NCBI GenBank assembly: GCA_015680685.1
Contig: MNCI01008931.1
Coordinates: 56,626-120,625, forward strand
Length of the DNA stretch: 64,000 bases
Source of the DNA: Gnetum montanum
Taxonomy: Eukaryota > Streptophyta > Gnetopsida > Gnetales > Gnetaceae
Reading direction: 5' to 3'
In this document: positions 21,470 through 31,939 of the stretch, piece by piece
Layout of the letters: each line of letters starts with the position of its first letter
Numbering within the stretch: position 1 is the stretch's first letter
Position numbers and translations under genes: made by a program
The notes under the pieces: model-generated
Database searches by the model: none
Told to the model about the DNA's origin: nothing
Seen by the model: the letters and a program-made list of their open reading frames with translations, nothing else

Positions 21470-21900
21470 CGAACCAAAAACCACACTCAATGCACATTGT
21501 CATGTTAACCCATGCCATCCCTGCTTGGATTAAAGCTGGCCATCTTCCTAGGAAACTCTCTAATCTAGGAAGTCCTCTTATTTATTTACAAATCGCTGGA
21601 AATGAGCCTTGAAAAGCTCTTTTAGATTCAGGTTCTGGTGTTAATTTGATCTCCTAAGAGATGTATAAAGCCTAGAACATACCTCCACTAAAGAAGAGTA
21701 ACATTCGTTTAGAGTTGGTTGACTAGTCCATCACTGTTCCAGTAGGACTAGTAGAGGACATTGTCAGCACTATTTGTAGGTGGTCATATCCAACTAATTT
21801 CCTAGTAATCCAAGTTAACCACTACAAGGGGGACTTCCCAATCATAATGGGAAGAGCATGGCTAAGTATGATTGATATGCACCTAGGAATACATGATCTT
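21470..21900 (+). pseudogene. Gypsy copy A aspartic protease
   Basis: The retropepsin active site reads ALLDSGSGVNLIS (21,614-21,652), a good match to (L/I)DSG(A/S)-VN(L/I). The second landmark GDFPIIMGRAWLSMI is at about 21,831-21,876, matching the family's ILGR-(W/F)L. A stop just before the active site (CCT TGA AAA) and several TAG codons follow. The protease would cut the gag-pol polyprotein; it is the same domain as at 34.45-34.74 kb in copy B. Confidence 0.8.
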
Positions 21901-22019
21901 TCCCTATAGATATCAAAAGAAAATGCATTTTGGAGGATCGAAAAGAAGAAAGTTCTATGCATCGCATACAGTGACATAGGGTGCAACTACATGTAGAAGT
22001 CTTGGTTTGTACAATGCCT

Positions 22020-23060
22020 AACATTGCCTGCATGCAACCAGTGTGCACAAGAAACTGACATTCAAAGATGCTTGTATGCAGCAGCCATAAGACAGGAAGG
22101 CACCCATTCGCTAATAGCTAACCTCAAGAGAAATTCAACTTTATGCATGGAACTAATTGAGAGCTTGACTTGTGCCTATATCAATAACATAGATGCATTA
22201 GAGCAAGTCCATCGCCAACTTTCAAGTATTAACATCGAAAATATCAACTGGGGGAAGTTGGAAATCCCTGATGAGTTTAAGCAAGAGCCCCTTGAATTAA
22301 AATCGTTGCCCACCAGTATAAAGTATGCATTCCTCAAGAATGGAAAATCAGTAATCATTAAGGCTAAGCTCGCCTCTCAAAAAAATGAAAGATTGTTGAA
22401 GATGGTAAAAAAATGGTCAAAATCCTTTACCTGGTCATATCCTGAATTAACCGGAATAGATCTTAGGATATGCCAACATTAAATTTACAATGACCCCTCT
22501 ATGAAGCCTCGATGACAACCACAAAGATGATTAAACCCAAAGCTTAAGCAAGTAGTTAAGGAAGAAATTGAACAATTTCTGAAGGCCAGGTTCATCTACC
22601 CCATTGCTGATAGCGAATGGGTTAGTCCATTAGTCATTGTGCCTAAAAAAGGTGGTAAATGTAGGATGTGTATAGACTTTAGGCTACTGAACATGGTAAC
22701 ATTTAAAGATCATTTTCCATTGTCATTCATTGACCAAGTCTTAGATACCATTGTAGGGCATTGTTACTATAGTTTTTTGGATGGTTATAGTGGGTACGAT
22801 CAAATCCAAATAGCACCAGAAGACCAAGCCAAAACTACATTCATGAGTCCTTGGGGGACATTTGCATATAGGCAGATGTCATTTGGCTTGTGCAATACTC
22901 TAGTGATGTTTCAATGTTTGGTTCTCAGCATATTTTAGCAACAAATAGGAAATGGTGTGGAGGTCTTATGGACAATTTCTCCACCTACGGAGTGGACTTT
23001 GAGCAAGCATTGGACCGATTAGAGCAAGTTTTGAAATGATGTGTTGAAACAAACCTAAGG
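22020..23060 (+). pseudogene. Gypsy copy A reverse transcriptase and N-terminal linker
   Basis: A 152-codon open linker (22,024-22,482) leads to RT. RT blocks: WVSPLVIVPKKGGKCRMCID, FRLLN, FKDHFPLSFIDQVLDTI, YSFLDGYSGYDQIQIAPEDQ (first catalytic Asp in FLDG) and FGLCNTLVMFQ. The catalytic box expected at 22,965-22,985 is destroyed by a one-base loss and GAT-to-AAT-type change; copy B still reads FLDDFSTYG there. This is Athila/Tat-type Gypsy RT. The last open stretch ends at a TAG where copy B has CAA (Gln). Confidence 0.9.
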
Positions 23061-23199
23061 CTCAATTGGTAGAAAAGCCACTTCATGGTCCAAGAGGGCA
23101 TTGTACAAACAGGGATAGAGGTAGATCCTAAAAAAATTAAAGTCATCTAAGGAATCACTCATCAACCTGAAACTATAAAAGATGTCTGATCATTCCTTG

Positions 23200-23660
23200 G
23201 ACATACTAGCTATTATAGATGCTTCATTGAGAACTTTTCAAAGATTGCAAAACCATTGGTAGAATTAACGGAAAATGACGTACCCTTTGAATGGACCAAA
23301 GAATGTGAGTTAGCTTTCCAAACCTTGAAGTAAAATCTCGTAGAAACACCCATTCTACAAGCTCCTGATTGGTCTAGACCGTTCCATATAATGACTGACA
23401 TGTCCAGTTTTTCTTTAGGAGTCATACTTACACAATTAGATGAGCACAAACACCCCTATTACATCCACTATGCAAGTCGAAGTCTTGTTAGTGCACAACT
23501 CAACTATACCACAACAAAAAAAGAGTCAATGGCTGTGGTGTTTGCACTAGAGAAATTTAGGCACTATGTATTAGGTTATAAGGTATTTGTACACACGGAT
23601 CATAGTGCAACTCGGTTCCTTATGAATAAACCAACGGTGAGCCCACACATCATATGATGG
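23200..23660 (+). pseudogene. Gypsy copy A RNase H domain
   Basis: The open segment 23,391-23,657 reads MTDMSSFSLGVILTQLDEHK, then YIHYASRSLVSAQLNYTTTK, KESMAVVFALEKFRHYVLGY and HTDHSATRFLMNK. This is the RNase H domain typical of Ty3/Gypsy: (T/C)DAS---GA-L-Q, then Y-S--L--AE-NY---EKE, and T-DH--L--L. The first acidic residue of the usual TDAS is kept as TDMS. The upstream connection lies in another frame at 23,200-23,390. Confidence 0.88.
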
Positions 23661-23929
23661 TTTGTGATCTTGCAAGAGTTCATTGTCATGATAGTAGATC
23701 GTAGAGGCATCAATAATGTTGTTACTGATCATTTATCTTAGTTGCGATGGGACAACAAAGGGGATGAATACCCAATTTTTGATCACTTCCCTAATGAACT
23801 CCTCTTTGTAGGTGTAATAAACAATCAATCACCCATAGACACAAATTAGTATAGTAGCATTCTTACTTATCTTCTCACATAAGAAACACCACAAGGGCTG
23901 GACGTTAAAAAGAAATAATAGTTTTTCCA

Positions 23930-25040
23930 CCGAGTCAAACATTTCATGGAAATTAATGGACACCTTTACAAGGTATGTTCCGATGGCTTGGTTCGATGAT
24001 GTATTCTTGATGTAGATCAATTGTGAGTTCTCCAAGATGCTCATGAGAGCCCTTCTAGGGGTCATTACATTAGGACATGAATAGCCATTAAAATCTTGCA
24101 TGTAAGATATTATTGACCTACATTATTTTAGGACGTCCATCATTTTGTCCAATCTTGTGAGCCCTGCCAATGCGATCTGGGAATGACTGCTAGAATGGAG
24201 GGTCCACAACAATGGATTCAACCCTTAGAGCTCTTTGACATATGGGGTATTGATTTTATGGGGCCTATTACACCGATGTCCAATGGAAAAGCATACATTT
24301 TTGTTGCTGTTGACTATTTTACAAAATGGATAGAAGTAGCTGTTGTTATTGACTGTACATCATCTACCGCTGCACAATTTGTTCAACAACAAATCATAAA
24401 CAAGTTTGGCATGCCTTGTGCACTTATTTTTGATAATGGTACGCATTTTATAGGTGCGAATTTTCAAAAGTTGATGCAATGCTTAGGAGTTGAGCATAAA
24501 CTAACTACATCATATCATCCTCAAGTGAATGGTCAAGCCAAAGTCACTAATAGGGAAATCAAAAAAACTTTGACACAAACCATTAGCAAATATAGGTGAG
24601 ACTAGAGCACCAAATTGAACGATGCTCTTTGGGCCTACCACTCCACATGGAAGCTCCCTATAGGCTATTCTCCATATGAGTTAGTGTATAGTAAAATTTC
24701 AACACTTCCTATCCAAGTTGAGCTTCGTACACTATCTACAGCATGTGACCTTAACCTTAACCTCAGTCTAGCATAGAAATAATGATTAATGAACCTTATC
24801 TTCCTAGACAAAAACTGATTAGTTGCCCTATCTTATAGCAAATTGCACAAGGCCTTCAACAAGCAATGTCATGACCTCAGAATTAGAAAAGTCAAACACC
24901 AACCAGGAGCTAGGGTTCTTTATTGGAATCTCGCACATGTGCCACAACGAACTAAATTTCAAATGCTGTGGGAAGAAGCTTATATCATTCATGAAACTTT
25001 TCCTTTAGGGGCCATGATGATCTATAAACCTGGATAAGAA
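23930..25040 (+). pseudogene. Gypsy copy A integrase with catalytic Glu replaced by Lys
   Basis: The zinc-binding region (HESPSRGHYI...KILHVRYYWP...CEPCQ) is at 23,930-24,180. The catalytic core is open from 24,183 to 24,599: WGIDFMGP with Asp at 24,252-24,254, ALIFDNGTHF with Asp at 24,432-24,434, and NGQAKVTNREIKKTL with Lys at 24,540-24,542. Spacing of Asp2 to this Lys is exactly that of a D,D35E core, so Lys occupies the catalytic Glu position (one G-to-A change). The C-terminal region reads WAYHST, GYSPYELVYSK and GARVLYWN. Confidence 0.9.
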
Positions 25041-27081
25041 ATTATTGGTCAACATCTAGCAAACCAAATGTTTCTATACATCCAAAATGCCTAGTACTAA
25101 CACTACCTCTATTGATGGACAACCTTGCTAATTATTCTGGATCTCCTCCTTCCAACTCAGTCATGGGGGAGATGGCCACCAATGCCAATTATTCTAAGAC
25201 CTCAGTTTCTTTTACACATTTTTCACATTTACTTGTTTTTGTTTTACACCATCGTTAACATTTTTACTATTTCTTTCTCTGTTACATTTTGTTTGATTTA
25301 TTCTCACTTGTCAAATAATAAGTGCTCATGATGGTGGGTTGTACTATAATGGTGTTGACTACTAATGCTTGGATTTTACCTTTGACTTTTATTGTTGATG
25401 CTAAGATATGTTGATAAAGTAGGTAATGAGTCCATGTCATCCATTCATCCATTCAACTCTATGGTCTCCCTTTGTTTTGGAAATGTACTATTCCTTTTTC
25501 TAATCAAACCTATTAATGAATTTGTGGCTTGGTATTTTTCAAATCAAAGAAAGATTCAAACTGATTAAAAAGGGTGTGACTTCTAGGGGATTCGACACAT
25601 TTGTGTTGGCTATTCTCTTGGGTACTTGGTTATTTTTCATAGGTTTTTCGCCATTCCACTGTTAACGAATATCAAAAAGTTAAATAAATCAAATAAGTCT
25701 TTTCATGGTGTGGTTCCCACTTAAAAAAAAACTGAAAAAAAACTAGTGGGAATTCAAAGCACACCCCTTAGACTTAATAAAGGAACTTGGGCTACAAGCA
25801 CTAGTTATGGCACTGGAAAGACATGTTACCCATGCCTGAAGGTTCCCTCTAACTGAGGCGCTTTCTCACACTTCCTGCTTCTCTATTTTTCTATTTTTTA
25901 GATGCTGGCTGCTCAGTGAAACCATTCTTGTTGCTTTAGGAGGATGGGTTGGTCAAGTGTGTTGATGCAACGTCACTAGATGTGGTTAGTTTTAATCTAG
26001 ATTTGGACTAAATCTTATTAAGTTACCTTGACCACATCATAGACAAGGGACTTTACACAACCTTGATTTTGGGATTCCATTCCATTCTCTCTTCTCTTTC
26101 TGTATTGCTTCCCATATTTGACCTCATTGCCGATTTTATGATTAGTCTATATCTTGGTTGATGCATTGTTATTCATTGATAAATTCCTGTGGGTGAATTC
26201 TTAACTATTGTCTCCATATGTCATTCCTAGAGCCTATAGACTTTTTGGTTTGTGGATTTTTCAAGGCATAAATGACATGAGCCTACTTTGGGGAGGACCC
26301 ATTAGCATTCCTTTTTGGTGCAATTGTTAAGTTCTTTCCTTTAAACATTTCTTCCAATCAACTATTTCTTGTTTCACCCCATTCATGACATCCATTTTTG
26401 TTTTTCTCTTTCCTTCTATGCATTTTTATTAACTTCACTATTCTTATTCCTCTTATCTTCCGTTTTCTTTCATTTTCCATCCTATTGCTACCAGGAATTT
26501 GCTCTTAGTCATGGAGGCCTATTGCAAATTACTTATCTCACCCCTACACCTTGGGAGTTTATCACTTCTAAACTTCTAACCCGGTATTTTCCATACTCAC
26601 AACCTAACCAATGTGTTTCATATCAAGGCAAGGTATCAATTGCATTATATCTTACCTATCCTTGCTCATTTGTGGTTGTGTTGTGTGTGCAAATGGCGAT
26701 CACATAAACAATGGACTAGGATAGGAGGGAGCAATCAGGATGGACTGGAGCGGAAGCATTAATGTGAGGAACACACTTAGTCATGTGGCCATGGACAAAC
26801 AATGGTGTGCATCTTTTTGACATCAGCAGCAACACACCTCATTTTCTTCTCTCTCTCTCTCTCTTCAAGCTATCAAATGAAGGACTACATGTCATCTATG
26901 TACAATGTTCACCACAATGGTTATGAATACCAATGCATTAATACATTTGTCGATCCATTCACCAAGCACTTTGAGTCTATCAATCCATGTCACCGTCAAT
27001 TCTCATTAAGTCAATAATCTCATACCTTCCCAATATTTCATAAGAAACTTGAGGACAAGTTTTCATTTAGTTATGGGGGTA
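25041..27081 (+). other. Copy A 3' non-coding region and polypurine tract
   Basis: About 2 kb without a recognised domain. Short frames here are hydrophobic and T-rich and show no envelope-type signal. CTAGTTATGGCACTGGAAAG near 25,802 matches copy C at 30,311, which shows it belongs to the family's 3' region. A (CT)n run sits at 26,850-26,868. The G-rich stretch TTATGGGGGTA at 27,071-27,081 just before the 3' LTR is in polypurine-tract position. Confidence 0.65.
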
Positions 27082-27932
27082 TGATGAGTCACCAAATAAG
27101 TGACCCAATATCCCTCGATATCGAGTACACAATATTGGATGGGTCAAGCGACATCAGACACATGATGTCAGAGCCTATCTCGTTGGCTATAAATAAGAGA
27201 TAGGGGCACTTGGTCTTGGGGGGTAATTTTTTAGTTCCTTAGATGAACTCTTATAGTTTTTCTATCCAAGAGTTAGAATTATTTCTGAGTGCCCATAGTA
27301 GGAGTCATAGAGTGAACGGATCTTTATTTGAGCATTATGTACCTAAGCACACCTTGTGTTTAGAAATAAAGAGGAACTTTGTGATAAACCTTGCAACATT
27401 CAGAATAGCTTAATTATTGCATTTTATGTTATTTACTGTTATTTGATGCTTTTAATAGTTAATTAGTGTTATTTTCATAGAATTATTAATTATCAATTAC
27501 AAATGAATTAGCACACTCAGCATGACAACTTTGAGCATACGTGGAACACCTGGTAACCTAGAAACGACAAGTGTTTGGTAATCCCAATAGTATTACACTA
27601 GTTTAGGATGTGTCTGGAGAGTGGGAATGGATGCTGGTGTTAGGATTTGATTCAGATTAGAGTTACAAAAACCCATTAGTTAATTAAATCTTTTCATTGC
27701 ACACACTTAGGAGACCAAGATAGAAAATATAAAAAAAGCATAAAAATCATATACCTCAAGTTTGCTTAACCATACAATTGTGCCTTACAAGTAAGCTTGG
27801 GAAGATAACAATTGCATAACTCATCCTTGTTTTGCGTAGATGCATAAGCACTTAGTTCTTGGAGTTCGACCATATTGCCCATGAACGCTCATATTCGTAT
27901 GGTTGGGCATAAGGGTACCTTACTGCCCATCA
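27082..27932 (+). repeat. 3' LTR of copy A (851 bp)
   Basis: Starts TGATGAGTCACC, ends GCCCATCA (TGATG...CATCA). A TATA-like GGCTATAAATAAGAGA lies at about 27,184-27,199. AATAAAG (about 27,366) is a possible polyadenylation signal. It is followed directly by the target duplication CCAAG. The LTR carries the CTTGGTAATCCC/TTGGTAATCC motif typical of the family. Confidence 0.92.
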
Positions 27933-27937
27933 CCAAG
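27933..27937 (+). repeat. Target-site duplication CCAAG, right
   Basis: Matches 18,916-18,920. Copy C gag resumes immediately as GAAGATTATCAAAAC, aligned to copy B GAAGACTATCAAAAC. Confidence 0.93.
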
Positions 27938-29690
27938 GAAGATTATCAAAACTAAGAATCCATCTAATACAAAGGTTGATTGAACATATGGAAAAAGAAG
28001 AAGGAGATCTATGTCAAAGGGAGAGTGTAGATTAATCTAATCAAGATCCAATCCTTTACAAAATTGAGATGCATATTTATGATTAGGAAGAAGTAGTTCC
28101 TGATGAGTTAATTTCACATAAAATCTTACTAGCAAAAAAGTTTATTGCTGAGATTAAAGTTAGGGTAGATAAGATGTGGGAGTTGATGAACGAAAATGTT
28201 GCAACCAACTTCCAAATCATAGAGGATAAGGTAAAGCAAATAGGATTAAGTGATCAAAATAAGAAGAGAAAAAAGAACAAGGAAACAAGAAAAGACACTT
28301 ATCAACAAAAAGGGAAAATAGTTGTAGTAGAAAAGGTTGTAGATTTAGATATAGAGGAGAAGGATGGATGTGAAATCTATTAATATGAACATTCAAAGGG
28401 CGATTGCCTATTATGTTACATCTACAAGAGTGTGGGACTTTTTCTTTGAATCCTAAGTTTGTGAAAAAGCAAATGCCTAGGAGATTACCTTAACCACAAC
28501 ATAATTATAAATAGTTCTATAATGAACAATACTATCCAAGTAGGACTCCTTCTCAATCTTAAGAGTACTATCAATACCAATGGCAAAATCCATAGTTGTG
28601 GGTGATGCAATCACTAAACTAGTAATATCCTTATTTATAGTTGAATTATTATGGATATTATGTTCAAAAACTTGTTTCCCTAAATGGTTCTACTTCCCAT
28701 GTCTCAACTCACTACTACTACCCTTCTAAACATAATCAACCTATAACATCTTTTGTGGGATCACCATCACATGCCTCTCATCATCTGTCACATCCTTAAT
28801 ACTCTCATACTCCCCTCCAACATATGGCACAACCAATAATGCAGGAAGAATTGGCATCACAACCTCAACATAAGAATGACACTTGTGCCATGAATATACG
28901 AAACGACAATAGTGTTAGTAGATCTAAGCATAAGTCTCGAAAACATCCTTTCTTCAGGATAGTTCCCACACATATGAATAAAACTAGTAGACCTACTAGC
29001 TCATCAAGATGAGCATAGGGCCAATATGGTGCAAACTCCTTCCTCACAAAAAAAATGTCTTTTAATTATATGCAAAAGATGAACTCATCATTGTGGAGAG
29101 ACTAAAAATTTCATGCATTACTAATAATGATAAGGGTGTAGTTACGGGTTGAAAGTTCAAAGTGTTAACATGATGCTTATACCAATTCATAAAAAACTTG
29201 AGGAACAAGTGTGTGTGGAAAACTATGTATACATAATAGTCACTAACCCAAAAGATACCTAATGGCTAGAAAATGAAAATACCAAATCATTCAAAAGATG
29301 CATGGGAACATCCAACCGACTTATTCGTTCTTGTCTTACGAATATGAACCAAATAGAGTACTTAGAGAAGGACATCCTAGACTCTCACTATACACTAGAA
29401 GAAATTATTAAACAAAGAGATCCAAGAACAAAAATGTAAAATTAAAAAGGAAACATACTTGAATCCTCTAAAGAGAAAACACCTTCTAGTATAATTGAAT
29501 ATATGTCTTCAAGTGATCAAAACCTAATTATCATTAATGTTAAATGTGCTAACTAGTGAGAACTTAAATTACTAAAGATGATAAGTGGGAAATTTATGGT
29601 GTATAACCAAGGAAATATGTGGCACATTTTTAAAATGCTCACCCATGAGTTTAGTTGTCGGGGAAGTGCCCCATGTTGAATCTAGAACTG
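27938..29690 (+). pseudogene. Gypsy copy C gag (C-terminal) and protease-region remnant
   Basis: Continuation of copy C after copy A. The gag C-terminal part includes an open basic stretch 28,174-28,383 (MWELMNENVATNFQIIEDKV, then DQNKKRKKNKETRKD). The zinc knuckle is decayed: CEIY-stop-YEHSKGDC at about 28,369-28,405, against CEICQYDHPKGC in copy A. The Ser/Lys-rich region (28,860-29,010) and the segment to 29,690 match the linker before RT in copy A only weakly (LEKDILDSHYTLEE, LKMISGKF). RT, RNase H and integrase are absent, so an internal deletion joins this to the 3' region. Confidence 0.6.
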
Positions 29691-30851
29691 ATGAGTGCTT
29701 TTTTACATTTTATTTTACAATTTTTTTATCATTTTTCTATTTTTGACATATTCCTATTTCTTCAAAATTTTCCATTTCTTGTTAATTTTTTCTTTTATGT
29801 ATAATATTCTCTTTTTCTTATATCATTTCCTTCATGGTTTATGGATATATGCTATGTTTTTGTTAATAATGATGTTTCCAATCATGACCTAGAAGTCAAT
29901 ACCATGTGTTGGGTCTTTGTCCTATGCTAAAAAGATGACTAGGTAAATAATTATTTAAAGTAGTGAGACCACATTCTTCATCCCCTCATTTCTATAAATA
30001 AGAGGTCTTTATAATGAAAGAAATATGGTTCTTCTTACAAGAAACTCAAAATTAACTAGTGATCATTGTGCCTTGAAGAAAGGGGAAAAGAACAAGTTGG
30101 AATGGAAAAGGATGTGACCTCAAGGGAATTTTTTAGATTCTCTTCTTAACTTCCTTCTTGAGGCCTATGTCTCCTCATAGAATGTATCTTCACTCCTCCT
30201 ATAGATAGTAAAAGGAAGTATGCCTTTGTAATGTGTAGTTATCATTCAATAAATAAATAAATAACTAAACAACGAGAATAAACACACCTCTCTTAAGATC
30301 TCTTGAGATATGAGAACTAGTTATGAGGTTGGAAAGACATGTCATTCATGCCTAAATACACTACTCTAAGGCCAAGATTTCTTTCTCAATAATCTCTAAA
30401 AACTATTTTCTTCTTCTCTTTTTGGAGTAATGTTTGTTGTCTATGGGTTTTGTGGACTCATGATGATACGAGGATAGGGGCATATCAATGTGAGGATTCT
30501 ATTAATGATATGAACTTTGTCTGTAACATGGATGAATAGGTATGACATTCATCTTAATCAAAATTAACATAAGAACGTATTATTGACATGGATAGGTACC
30601 TCATGTCCTAATCTCTGTAATTCCTTCTCATCCCATTATTCACCATAATGTTGCATGCAACTATGTACTTAATGGTTTTGTATAGTGTAGTGCAGGATCC
30701 TAACCAAGGTGGCTATGTGTTGTTTGAAATAAAGATATGATCTATCCTACTTCTAATGCATAGTTTGAAGCATTTGTCATGATGTGAAAAAGCCTAGACC
30801 AATTTGGAGCTTTAAGGATTGGTGTCTTGATGAATTTCCATTTTAATCTTT
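29691..30851 (+). other. Gypsy copy C 3' non-coding region
   Basis: T-rich sequence without a coding domain. CTAGTTATGAGGTTGGAAAG at 30,311-30,330, followed by ACATGTCATTCATGCCT, aligns with copy A at 25,802 onward, which fixes it as the family's 3' region. No clear polypurine tract is seen directly before the LTR at 30,852; GAGGATAGGGGCA at 30,469-30,481 is the best candidate. Confidence 0.5.
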
Positions 30852-31740
30852 TGATGAAGTGTCTTTGGTCAGTTGCATCAATGGGATGCTATCAATGTGA
30901 CCCCATCGATGGAATCTTGTCAATGTAGGGTTTCCCACATTGATGTGTACCCATCGATGTGGACCCTAGTAAGTTTATAAATATGGCACCCCAACTGTGT
31001 TAAGACAGTTAGATTTTCAATTGCTAGTGGAATTCTTGTAGTTTGTTATCGTAAGAGATAGACTAATTTTCTAAGTGCCCATAGTAGAAGTCAACGAGTG
31101 TATGCATCTTTATTTGGGCACTATTGTACCTGAGCACCATAGTGTATGCAGCAATAAAGATGAGCTTTTTGATAAACCTTGTAGCACTTGGACGAGCTTA
31201 ATGATTTATTTATGCATTTATTGTTTTCATTAATTAATTGATTAATTAAGCTAAGATGATTAAGACTTTAACTAATTAATTAATTTAGCTAAATAGATTA
31301 GCATACATAAGTACAACCACTTCGAGCATACGTATAACACTTGGTAATCCTAGTAGCACTTAACACTTGGCCACCCAGCAATGTTGTACCTATTCAAGAT
31401 GTGTATGGAAAGTGGATTGGATGCTTATGTTAGGATAGTTAGTCAGTAATTGGCACTTAAATTAGTTGAATTAGTTAATCAATTTATTGTCAATCTATTA
31501 CCAGCCTTAGATGAACAAAATATAAAAATGATAAAAATCATGTGTCTTAATTACACTTAACCATACAACTAAGCTTCACAAGTGTAGTTGGGAAGATAAT
31601 GATTGTTCCACAATTAGATTCACCTCCTAGATTGAATCCTATGTATGAGAACACTAGGAATCCATGAAATTTGATTGGATCATGTGTGGATATCTTAGTG
31701 ATTCATATGATTGGGTGTAGGGGTACCTCGCTACTCATCA
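30852..31740 (+). repeat. LTR between copies C and B (889 bp)
   Basis: Starts TGATGAAGTGTC and ends CTACTCATCA, followed by a primer binding site and the body of copy B. Hence it is the 5' LTR of B, and by position it may also be the 3' LTR of C. A TATA-like TTTATAAATA lies at 30,973-30,982. The U3 carries four to five copies of an AT(C/A)(G/A)ATG palindromic motif. TAAGTGCCCATAGTAGAAGT downstream matches the other LTRs. The left end is chosen from the TGATG start; TGATGAATTTCC at 30,829 is an alternative. Confidence 0.7.
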
Positions 31741-31741
31741 T

Positions 31742-31759
31742 TGACACCATTGTCAGGGA
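31742..31759 (+). promoter_or_regulatory. Primer binding site (tRNA-Asp type, decayed), copy B
   Basis: TGACACCATTGTCAGGGA one base after the LTR. It differs from the tRNA-Asp-type Athila site TGGCGCCGTTGCCGGGGA at five positions, all G-to-A or C-to-T, leaving 13 of 18 matches. Confidence 0.72.
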
Positions 31760-31939
31760 TTCTTAGCTAGTATCATGCACTATCAATCTAGGATTAGTGA
31801 AAATTACTCAACATTGCTGAAGCAAACCCAACAAAGTTAAATCATAGCAATTAATCAAAACTATACTACAAGCACACTGAGAAATTGTTTCTTAGAAAAT
31901 TTCCTTCTTCTTCGCACAAGTGAGATGATTCAAAGTCAA

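Larger units (their letters stand above)
18921..27932 (+). mobile_element. Gypsy copy A (Athila-like), nested full-length element
   Basis: Element of 9,012 bp bounded by TGATGAGTCACC... and ...CCCATCA and flanked by CCAAG. Domains run in Gypsy order: gag (19,160-20,990), protease (21,480-21,900), RT (22,530-23,060), RNase H (23,200-23,660) and integrase (23,930-25,040), then about 2 kb of non-coding 3' region, a G-rich tract and the 3' LTR. It is dead: the 5' LTR is truncated, the RT catalytic box is broken and the integrase Glu is replaced. The two LTR copies differ at many positions and by an indel of about 24 bp, so the insertion is old. Confidence 0.93.

Noticed and set aside
26369-27017. 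Open frames in the 3' region of Gypsy copy A as a possible envelope-like gene
   Set aside because: Hydrophobic only because of T-rich DNA; no signal peptide, cysteine pattern or conserved counterpart in copy C.
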